From assembly GCA_021325385.1 (NCBI GenBank), contig JAJPHH010000104.1, positions 1 through 55,260 of the forward strand: a stretch of DNA of 55,260 nucleotides, given 5' to 3'. This document shows, piece after piece, positions 26,535 through 33,440 of the stretch (positions are counted from its first letter, which is position 1; every line of letters starts with the position of its first letter). The notes beneath the pieces are model-generated. The model searched no databases. It saw only the letters and a program-made list of their open reading frames with translations, and was not told the origin of the DNA. The position numbers and the translations under genes are program-made. Source of the stretch: Alphaproteobacteria bacterium. GTDB taxonomy: Bacteria > Pseudomonadota > Alphaproteobacteria > Rhizobiales > Beijerinckiaceae.

Positions 26535-26999
26535 CTAGTAGGCCCAGTAGCTTGCGCCGTAGCCGCAAGCGTAGCCGTACGGATAGACCCACCGGTAGCC
26601 GTTCCAGTACGGCGAGCAATCGTACGGGTAGCCGCCGTAGTCGAAGCCGAAGAAGGGGGCGCCGGCAAAGAAGAAGAAGCGCCGATGCCTGTGATGGCGG
26701 AAGTCGAAGTCGCGGTCTCGATCGAAGTCGAAGCCGCGCCGATGTCCGAAGCCGAACTCAGCGAACTGGCTCCTTCTTACAAAATTGTCGTGGAGCGCGG
26801 CGCCGCCATGGAACGCCGGCATTCCGCCGTGGAAGCTTCCGAACGGCGCTCCGCCGCCGTGGAAGCCGCCGCCTCCGCCATGGAGGCCGCCTCCGCCGCC
26901 TGGACGAAACGCCGCCGAAGCCGGCGCCGACGCCAGCGCGGCGCCCAATCCGATCGCCACCGCCGACGAGGCGACGGCGGCAAGTGTCGTTATGCGCAT
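26535..26999 (-). CDS. Secreted Gly/His/Phe-rich protein
   Basis: The product is 154 aa from ATG 26999 with GGAG 7 nt upstream. A signal peptide (MRITTLAAVASSAVAIGLGAALASAPASA) precedes a glycine/histidine-rich region (GGGGGLHGGGGGFHGGG), then an Arg/Asp/His/Phe-rich stretch (GFDFDRDRDFDFRHHRHRR). The C-terminus is Tyr/Trp-rich (GGYPYDCSPYWNGYRW..., two Cys). Such proteins are often exported and possibly disordered or surface-bound. The function is unknown. It interrupts the beta-helix array on the same strand. Confidence 0.7.
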   Translation of the reverse strand: MRITTLAAVASSAVAIGLGAALASAPASAAFRPGGGGGLHGGGGGFHGGGAPFGSFHGGMPAFHGGAALHDNFVRRSQFAEFGFGHRRGFDFDRDRDFDFRHHRHRRFFFFAGAPFFGFDYGGYPYDCSPYWNGYRWVYPYGYACGYGASYWAY

Positions 27000-27181
27000 G
27001 ACTGTTCTCCAGCATTGGAAGGCTTGCGCCCTCCACTTGTCGAACAGTCGGGTCGGTCGCCGTATTCGCCGCCATTCATTCAAATCGTCGCGATCGCCGG
27101 CTGGCTTCCCTCATGCGCCGGCCTCGTCGAAGCGTCGGGCCGGACGCCGTTTCCCGTTGGCGGCCTCGGCGACGGGGCGAT

Positions 27182-27294
27182 TCAATGCTGCGCGATCGGG
27201 GTCAGCGATCCCTGGTTATTCGCGTCGGCGATGTTGTTGTTGCCGAAAGAGTCGAGCGTTCCGCCGCCGACGCCTTAAAGCGATCACTAGTCAT
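27182..27294 (-). pseudogene. Beta-helix gene remnant with internal deletion
   Basis: On the minus strand, ATG 27294 starts MTSDRF, like the P7 start MTDSRF, and is preceded by the same GGGGTCAT leader. Within 7 codons the sequence jumps, out of frame, into a beta-helix tail: GGTLDSFGNNNIADANNQG then SLTPIAQH and TGA at 27182. That tail matches P5 (FGNNSIADTTNGGSLTPIQMQ). Roughly 850 bp of the gene body is missing, so the fragment cannot make the protein. Confidence 0.72.
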
Positions 27295-27468
27295 GATGAC
27301 CCCCTCAGCCCGCGAGCAGGATTTTCCGCGGTGAGGATCGGTCAAAACCGCGCTTGGCGCGCCGTCAGGGCTGCTCCCATCGACTAGCTAGACGAGCTCC
27401 CGCCGGCGCGGCCGAGTCGCGACGCTCCTCGTCTCTCGATACAGACGGCAATGATTTTAGGTACGACT

Positions 27469-28456
27469 CTAATTTCCCGTCACGGGCGTCAGCGTTCCAC
27501 TGACATTGGTCCCGTTCTCAAGGATGCGATTGTCGCCATAGGTGAAAACGGTGCCGAATTCCGTAGACAGTCCTGCTCCGTTCCCTGTCGCCGTGAAACG
27601 CGTGATAATGACGATTCCGCCATCATTGAAAAGGCCGTCATCGACATTGTTGCTCGCGGTCGAATCGCTGACCAAGACTGTCTTGTCGGTCTCGACGGTT
27701 ATCCCGAAATTGCTGCCGTTCGCGGTGACCCGGCTGAGCGTCGCCTGCCCCTTCTGGATATAAAACCCATCATAGGTATTATTGGCGGCGACGCTGTCGA
27801 CGATCGTGACGGCGGCCGAGTCGTTTATCGCTTGTTCGACGCCTTGATCGTTATTGTCTGCTTCCGTGTGCGAGATTGTCCCCGTGATCGGCGCGCTTCC
27901 CAGTATGTAGATGCCAGCGCCGTTATCGCTGACGACGGTGTTCGAGACGGAATACGCCATCGGGCTGCTCGAATTGATGAAAACGCCGATATTGACGAAA
28001 TGGCGGAAGATGCAATTCGTGATAGCGAGCTTTGCGCCTGTATTGAAGTTAAGGCCGTACCGGCCGCTTCCGAGGCCGTCGACTGTGAGGCCGCGGATGA
28101 AGACCGCGTCGGACGGGCCGGCGTTGATCGTGATCGCGTCCGCCTGCGACGTCCCCTGCTGCACGCCGGCGACGCCGACGCCGTCATTGACGATGCTCAG
28201 CCTTGGTGATGGTTATCGGCCCATAGCCGGCCGGGTCGAGCACGTCGATCTCGCCGGCGGCGACGACGATATTGTCGTGGGCGTATTGCAAGGTCCGGCA
28301 GGGCGAAGCCGGCGAGCCGCAACCGGCCTGATCGACGCCATGTCCCGAGACCCAGGCGCGGCTGGCGCTCGGCACGGCGTGGGCGGGGCCGGCGGCGAAG
28401 CCAAAGGAAATCACGGCGAGCGCCGTGGCGGCGCCCATAAAGCGGCTATCCGTCAT
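27469..28456 (-). pseudogene. Beta-helix copy P7, broken by a 2-bp deletion
   Basis: The reading frame starts at ATG 28456 (MTDSRFMGAATALAVISFGF, signal peptide) with the normal head RAWVSGHGVDQAGCGSPASP. It fails at about 28199, where CTCAGCCTTGG replaces CTCAGCGCCTTGG of P6. The loss of two bases gives KAEHRQ and a stop. The rest, in another frame, is intact down to TYGDNRILENGTNVSGTLT at 27469. Restoring two bases would give about 328 aa. Apart from that lesion it looks undamaged, so the break is recent or possibly reversible. Confidence 0.85.
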
Positions 28457-28505
28457 GATGACCCCTTTCCGCCGGCGGACCCGGTTGTCGGCGCCAAGTC
28501 CTATC

Positions 28506-28520
28506 TTACGGGATGTTTCG
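28506..28520 (-). promoter_or_regulatory. Upstream element shared by P7 and P6
   Basis: TTACGGGATGTTTCG starts 50 nt before the P7 ATG and pairs with the site at 26345 for P6, at the same distance. Confidence 0.4.
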
Positions 28521-28602
28521 ATGGGGCGAGCTGATCGGAGCAAGCAAAGATGTTTTGATCATCGGACGTCCCCGTAAACTGCGAGCCGCGTGCGCGCCGA
28601 CG

Positions 28603-29565
28603 TCACCGCGGCGTGAAGGTCGTATTAAGGGACCCGACAATATCTGACGTCCCGCTGCCGTTGATGCGGTTGTCGCCATAGGTATAGAGCCTGTTTGGCG
28701 AGGTATTATTGACGACCCCGAAAAGGCTGTTCGATGTGATGACCGAGCGGCCGAGCAGGACGTTGGCAGTGGCGCCGGCGGAAAGGCCGGTTCCCCCGTT
28801 GCCGTTCATGCTCGAATTGTCGATCGAGACGGTAAGCTGACCGCCGCCGCCGGAGACGAGGACGCCGTACTGGCTATTCTCGCTCGCGACGTCATAAGAC
28901 AAGGCGAGGGCCATCACGCCGCCGCTTGTGTTAATCGAAGCAACGCTGATTCCAATTTGGTTACTCGTTGCGATGACGTGATCGATTTCGCCGGTGGCGC
29001 TGGGCGTTCCGCTTGCAGGCAGAAAAGAGACGCCGGCAAGGGCATTGTCCGAGGCGGTCACATTGGAGACAAGAAAGACCATCGTGCCCGAGGTCGGTTG
29101 GATCAGGATGCCGTTGTCACCGAAGTGTCGGACGACGCAATTGACGATCGTCAAACCGCCGCCAGAATTGAAGACGATCCCGTTCAATCCGGTTCCGAGC
29201 CCGTCGATGTTGAGACCGCGCAAGGTCACCGTATCGCTTGCGCCGGCGTTGATCGTGATGGCGTTTCCGGAGGCGGCCTGCACGCCGGCCGTGCCGACGC
29301 CGTCATTGACGATGCTCAGCGCCTTGTTGATCGTCACCGCGCCGTAGCCCGCGGGATCGAGCACGTCGATCTCGCCGCCGGCGGCGATGATATTGTCGTG
29401 GACGTACTGGAACGTCCGGCAGGGCGCGGTAGGCGCGCCGCAGCCCGGGGCGTCCGTCCCCTTGCCGGACAGCCACGCGCGGTTTGACAAAGCGTGAGCA
29501 GGCGAGAGCGCGAGGCCGCAGGCGGCGAGCGCCGCCGCCACGGTCAATAGGCGAGTCCTGATCAT
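28603..29565 (-). CDS. Exported beta-helix protein P8
   Basis: The product is 320 aa with a signal peptide (MIRTRLLTVAAALAACGLALSPAHA). The head is LSNRAWLSGKGTDAPGCGAP and PCRTFQYVHDNIIAAGGEID. The body agrees with P3 for most of its length (TLRGLNIDGLGTGLNGIVFN, VLIQPTSG-like ILIQPTSGTMVFLVSN, SGTPSATGEIDHVIATSN). The tail is YTYGDNRINGSGTSDIVGSL. This is the first copy of the array in transcription order and is divergent from the AraC gene at 29891. Confidence 0.85.
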   Translation of the reverse strand: MIRTRLLTVAAALAACGLALSPAHALSNRAWLSGKGTDAPGCGAPTAPCRTFQYVHDNIIAAGGEIDVLDPAGYGAVTINKALSIVNDGVGTAGVQAASGNAITINAGASDTVTLRGLNIDGLGTGLNGIVFNSGGGLTIVNCVVRHFGDNGILIQPTSGTMVFLVSNVTASDNALAGVSFLPASGTPSATGEIDHVIATSNQIGISVASINTSGGVMALALSYDVASENSQYGVLVSGGGGQLTVSIDNSSMNGNGGTGLSAGATANVLLGRSVITSNSLFGVVNNTSPNRLYTYGDNRINGSGTSDIVGSLNTTFTPR

Positions 29566-29890
29566 GGCAATCTTTCCCCAAAGCGTAGAGGCTGGACGCG
29601 CGCGTCACCATAGCGCCGTTGTCGTCGCCGTCTTGGACTGTACGGAAGAAACAATAGGACTGGACGGCACAACGGCCGCTATTTGGTCGCGCACAAAGCT
29701 GCGTTTCGCAGGCCGTGAGGCCAAACGCGCGCCCGGCCCTCCGTTTTGATTTTTCTTTTAGATCTCGTGAATTAGCGGTAGAGTGCCGATCGCGGCCGGG
29801 CGACGCAAGGCGATTTAGGAGGGCGGAGGGCCGCGTCATCCCGTAAGCGTCGAGGGCCCTTTTTTCGACTTGCTGTGGCGGAGGGGAGCC
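29566..29890. promoter_or_regulatory. Divergent intergenic region between P8 and the AraC gene
   Basis: This 325-bp gap must hold the promoter of P8 (leftward) and of the regulator (rightward). The A/T-rich TTTTGATTTTTCTTTTAG at about 29744-29761 is the most promoter-like part. No operator could be assigned. Confidence 0.35.
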
Positions 29891-30874
29891 ATGGCCGACA
29901 CCAGTCCGACAGGTCCCGTCAGAATTTCGACGGACGCCCTTCCCGAGCAGGCGCGGCTCGCGCTTTGGCGCGAAATTTACGGCCGCAATATCGTCAACGT
30001 CGACATCAAGCCGCTCGACGACCGGCCGTTCCGCGCCTCGGTGACGTTCCACGCTCTGCCCGGATTGGGCGTCGTCATCGGGTCGCGCTCCGACGCGACC
30101 TATGTCTCCCGAAAGGGCGGCGCGGCCAACATTCAGGACCCGCTGATCCTGACGCTGCCGACGCGAGGCGACGCGCATATCGAGCATCTCGGTCGCGAAT
30201 TTTCCGGCGGTCCGGGCGACGCGGTTCTTGGCACGGGCGTCGATCCGGGCGCCGCCACGCTCCGCGGCGACGGCGCCTTCATCACGCTCACCCTTCCCCG
30301 AGCCGCCCTGCAAGCGCTCGTGCCGAATGTCGACGCCGCCCTGATGCGGCCGCTCCCCGCGAGCAACCAGGCCTTGCGCCTGCTAATCAACTATCTCGGC
30401 CTGCTCAACAGCTTCGACGGACCGCTCGACCCGGCCCTGGCGCGCGCCTTTTCGACCCATATTCTCGACTTGACCGCGCTTGCGGTCGGCGCCGAGGGCG
30501 ATGCGCAAGAAATGGCCGCCGCCCGCGGCGCGAAGGCGGCTTGGCGGCGGGCGATCCTCGCCGAGATCGACGCCGGCGCCCATGCGCCGGATGCGTCAGC
30601 GGCGGCGATCGCTCGCAAGCTTGGCATTTCCGAGCGCTACTTGCGCGCTATCCTGGAGGAGACCGGCAAAACTTTCTCCGAGTTGACGCTCGAGCGACGC
30701 CTTCTCCTCGCCTGGCGGCGGCTCCACGACCCGCGCGCTCGCCGTCTAAAGATCGTCGACATCGCGTATTCGGCCGGCTTCTCCGATCTTTCTCATTTCA
30801 ACCGTACTTTTCGCCGCCGCTTCGGCGAGACGCCGACCAGCGCGCGAGCCGGACGGCGCGGCGGCGCGCCCTAG
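29891..30874 (+). CDS. AraC-family transcriptional regulator
   Basis: The product is 327 aa from ATG 29891, with GGAGGGGAG just upstream; extending to 29870 is unnecessary. The N-terminal part (residues 1-200) resembles AraC-binding-like domains (DALPEQARLALWREIYGRNI...). The C-terminal 100 residues hold two helix-turn-helix motifs: ASAAAIARKLGISERYLRAIL and RLKIVDIAYSAGFSDLSHFN-RTFRRRFGETP, the AraC signature. It is divergent from P8, so control of the beta-helix array is possible but unproven. Confidence 0.88.
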   Translation: MADTSPTGPVRISTDALPEQARLALWREIYGRNIVNVDIKPLDDRPFRASVTFHALPGLGVVIGSRSDATYVSRKGGAANIQDPLILTLPTRGDAHIEHLGREFSGGPGDAVLGTGVDPGAATLRGDGAFITLTLPRAALQALVPNVDAALMRPLPASNQALRLLINYLGLLNSFDGPLDPALARAFSTHILDLTALAVGAEGDAQEMAAARGAKAAWRRAILAEIDAGAHAPDASAAAIARKLGISERYLRAILEETGKTFSELTLERRLLLAWRRLHDPRARRLKIVDIAYSAGFSDLSHFNRTFRRRFGETPTSARAGRRGGAP

Positions 30875-30934
30875 TTGACGCTTGGCGGCCAGCTTTGGCT
30901 GAGCCACGCCATGGCGTCAGGCAACGGCCAGGGA

Positions 30935-31027
30935 ATCAGCTCAACGGATACGGTTTACACGTACGGCGACAATTCCGTGGCCGGCAATGGAGCCGACGTG
31001 AACGCCGCTTTGTCGAACGTGTCGCGC
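30935..31027 (+). pseudogene. Beta-helix tail fragment on the plus strand
   Basis: The plus-strand translation here reads ISSTDTVYTYGDNSVAGNGADVN then AALSNVSR, matching the array tail (YTYGDNRI--NGTDI-G-LT). There is no head or body. It shows that at least one further copy lay here, in the opposite orientation to the array. Confidence 0.7.
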
Positions 31028-31112
31028 TCGCGCGCCTCGCTCCGCCTTCGACCCTTGGGCGTTTCCACCGAGCGGTTTTATTGAATTTCGCTCGCCAGGA
31101 CGGGAGCTCAGG

Positions 31113-31210
31113 GTGAATGACGTTGGGCGGCTTTCTCAACTCATCCGCGAGATTTACGACAGGGCGCTCGATCATTCGCTCTGGCCGGGTGTGTTGAAGC
31201 GGCTCTCACG
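31113..31210 (+). pseudogene. LuxR-type regulator N-terminal fragment
   Basis: GTG 31113, after GGGAGCT, starts NDVGRLSQLIREIYDRALDH then SLWPGVLKRL. This is the usual start of LuxR-family regulators with an N-terminal sensor domain (LI--IYDAALDP-LWP-VL). Similarity ends near 31210 and no HTH domain follows. It is probably a deleted gene beside the beta-helix debris. Confidence 0.5.
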
Positions 31211-31243
31211 ACTCAGGAGTCCGAGGGCGGTGAGAACGCCGCG

Positions 31244-31783
31244 CTACTTCATGTATTTTGGCCTGTTCACGGCTGTCGGGTCTCTGGCCTCCAGCTTTTG
31301 AATGGCGATTTGCAATGCTCTTGGCGTGTTAACGAAATGAAACTCCTCTGAAGCCAATCTGGCGCCAAAAATTTCGACGATTTTCTCCGTCGCCCAAGTT
31401 GCGCAATTATTTGTAATACGCCACCCCGTATATTGCCCAAGGGTCATGATGGCCTTTGATGATTGGTTGGAATAAAGCCCGTAATATCTGCTCGCGAGCG
31501 CCAGATAATGATACTTCTTTTCTAGGCCGAAGACCACGTCGAAGGTTTCCTCGCTATCTGGCAAGAAGCCAACGGGATCACGAACAACCATTCGAAACTG
31601 AAGACGCTGATCGGGTGGCAAACCTACTGTTCTGGCTCCCGCGGGCCAGAGGCCGACGCTCTCGCTGGCGCCATTCAGGTAGTGCAGCGTGAGCCATGCG
31701 TGGCCGTCACCGATGTTTCGGAGAAGATTTGGCTGACCTGGGATTTGGTGGAGCCCAGAATGAATGCCGATCACACTGAGCAT
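31244..31783 (-). CDS. Possible permuted papain-fold (LRAT/NlpC-like) protein
   Basis: The product is 179 aa without a signal peptide. H28 in GDGHAWLTLHY precedes C127 in RITNNCATWATEKIVEIFGA. The order His then Asn-Cys, with a helix after the Cys, fits the permuted NlpC/P60-LRAT group, where His and Cys form the catalytic pair. Between them lie a Tyr-rich helix (YHYLALASRYYGLYSN) and short strands (RLQFRMVVRDP). If correct it would be a thiol hydrolase or acyltransferase, possibly an effector. I cannot name a closer family. It is isolated from its neighbours. Confidence 0.5.
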   Translation of the reverse strand: MLSVIGIHSGLHQIPGQPNLLRNIGDGHAWLTLHYLNGASESVGLWPAGARTVGLPPDQRLQFRMVVRDPVGFLPDSEETFDVVFGLEKKYHYLALASRYYGLYSNQSSKAIMTLGQYTGWRITNNCATWATEKIVEIFGARLASEEFHFVNTPRALQIAIQKLEARDPTAVNRPKYMK

Positions 31784-31862
31784 TTTGCCCCCCGAACAAG
31801 ACGCCTGGACCCAGTCGGTTGACCGAAGCGCGACCGCTTAGGCGCCGTGGCGCCGCCGCTCT

Positions 31863-33071
31863 TCAGGAAATCTTTGCAACCCTCGCTCCTCGCAACCGCG
31901 CGATGCTCGGCATGTCCGGCCCGAGCAGCGGGCGCAGATAGGCGCGGAACGCCTCCGTCACGTCGTTGCCGGCCGGCGCGATGAAATGATCGTCCATCAC
32001 CCGCGTCTTGGCCGCGACGCTCTCCAGCGCGACTTTCTCGTAGTCGACCGCGTAATCGCCGACGCGCTTGATCGCGACCGAGCCGTCTCCGGCCCCGCGC
32101 AGCGCGAATTGCACGGCCCGTTCGCCGACTTCGCGCGCCTCTTGGCTGTCAACCGCCGAGACGCAGCCGACGAAGGAGCGCTGCAAGTAGCCGAACGTGT
32201 CGCCGCGCACGCGCTTGATCCCGAGCTTGTTCTTGATCTCTTCGCAGAGCAGATCGGCGAGTGCCCCGGTGCCGGAGAGCTGGACATTGCCATGCGCGTC
32301 CTTTTCAAGGCCGCCGGCGGCGAGCTTGGCGAGGATCGGCTCGCCTTTGTCGTCATGGACGCCCTCGGACACCGCGACGATGCAGCGGCCATGCTTGTCG
32401 TAGGCGGCCTTGACGTCGGCGAGGAAGCGATCGACGATAAAATTGCGCTCGGGCAGATAGACAAGATGCGGCCCGTCGCCGGGGAGCTGGCGCGCCATGC
32501 AAGAAGCCGCAGTCAAAAAGCCGGCGTGGCGGCCCATCACGACCGCGCAATAAACGCCTTTCAGCGCCGCATTGTCGAGGTTGACGCCCATAAAGGCCTG
32601 CGCGACGAAGCGCGCGGCGGAGGGATAGCCGGGCGTGTGATCGTTGCCGACGAGGTCGTTGTCGATCGTCTTCGGGATGTGAATCGCGCGGAGCGGATGG
32701 CCGCTCTTTCGCGCCTCCTCGGCGACGATGCGCGCGGTGTCGGAGGAATCGTTGCCGCCGATATAGAAGAACGCGGTGATCTCGTGCGCTTTCAGGACTT
32801 TGAGGATTTCCTGGCAATATTTGAGATCGGGCTTGTCGCGGGTCGAGCCGAGCGCGGCGGCCGGCGTTTGGGCGACCGCTTCGAGATTGGCGCTGGTCTC
32901 CTGCGTCAAATCGACGAAATCCTGCTCGACGATTCCGCGCACGCCATGCGCCGCGCCATAGACGGCGGCGACGTCAGCGAATTTCCGCGCTTCCAGGACG
33001 ACGCCGACCAGCGATTGGTTGATCACGGCGGTCGGCCCGCCGCCCTGCGCCACAAGAATCTTCTGCGCCAT
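31863..33071 (-). CDS. 6-phosphofructokinase, PPi-dependent type
   Basis: The product is 402 aa from ATG 33071, with GGGAGG 12 nt upstream. It phosphorylates fructose-6-phosphate in glycolysis. The substrate loops are clear: VAQGGGPTAVINQS near the N-terminus, YIGGNDSSDTA (105-111) and IPKTIDNDLVGNDHTPGYPSA (131 on). Asp108 in GGNDS, where ATP enzymes have Gly, and Lys134 in PKTIDND are the residues associated with pyrophosphate use. Many methanotrophs and methylotrophs rely on such enzymes. It directly precedes the tRNA-Gln gene on the opposite strand. Confidence 0.88.
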   Translation of the reverse strand: MAQKILVAQGGGPTAVINQSLVGVVLEARKFADVAAVYGAAHGVRGIVEQDFVDLTQETSANLEAVAQTPAAALGSTRDKPDLKYCQEILKVLKAHEITAFFYIGGNDSSDTARIVAEEARKSGHPLRAIHIPKTIDNDLVGNDHTPGYPSAARFVAQAFMGVNLDNAALKGVYCAVVMGRHAGFLTAASCMARQLPGDGPHLVYLPERNFIVDRFLADVKAAYDKHGRCIVAVSEGVHDDKGEPILAKLAAGGLEKDAHGNVQLSGTGALADLLCEEIKNKLGIKRVRGDTFGYLQRSFVGCVSAVDSQEAREVGERAVQFALRGAGDGSVAIKRVGDYAVDYEKVALESVAAKTRVMDDHFIAPAGNDVTEAFRAYLRPLLGPDMPSIARLRGARVAKIS

Positions 33072-33266
33072 AATTCTCAAGGCCTCCCGTTGGTCCGCCG
33101 ATCCGCGGCCGCCTCGGCGAGCCGCATGGCGGCGGGACATTGCCCGGACGAGGTTGGAACGGCAAGCAGGCCCGATTTTGACCGGATCGCCGGTCTGGAC
33201 GCCGCCGGCGCTCTTGCGCCTCGCGCCCGGCTTGGCTATTTAGCCCGGGCTCGTCCGAGCCGCCGT

Positions 33267-33340
33267 TGGGGGATAGTTCAACGGTAGAACAGCGGACTCT
33301 GACTCCGTTAATCTTGGTTCGAATCCAGGTCCCCCAGCCA
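33267..33340 (+). tRNA. tRNA-Gln(CUG)
   Basis: The 74-nt gene has acceptor stem TGGGGGA/TCCCCCA, D-arm GTTCAACGGTAGAAC, anticodon arm GCGGA-CTCTGAC-TCCGT (anticodon CUG), a T-loop TTCGAAT and an encoded GCCA end. It is intact. An integrase gene starts 100 nt downstream, so its 3' end probably served as an attachment site. Confidence 0.95.
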
Positions 33341-33401
33341 TCGAAAAGCGATCGGACTGGACGTGTAACTTATTGATTTTCCTTGCATTGACTGCGCTGT
33401 A

Positions 33402-33433
33402 ACTGTCCCATATGACTGTCCCATTTTTGGGAC
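33402..33433 (+). promoter_or_regulatory. Repeated operator-like sites before the integrase
   Basis: ACTGTCCCAT occurs at 33402-33411 and 33415-33424, and TGGGAC at 33428-33433 inverts the second copy (GTCCCA-TTTT-TGGGAC). It ends 7 nt before the integrase ATG. This could be an autoregulatory or excisionase-type binding site. Confidence 0.5.
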
Positions 33434-33440
33434 GCGCAAT

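Noticed and set aside
17955-29565. Pectate lyase or other polysaccharide lyase function for the beta-helix proteins
   Set aside because: None of the Asp/Arg/Lys catalytic patterns of those lyases is visible; only the fold type is suggested.
17955-29565. CRISPR-like or short tandem repeat array
   Set aside because: The repetition is of whole genes about 1 kb long with diverged bodies, not short repeats with spacers. No CRISPR array was seen anywhere in the window.
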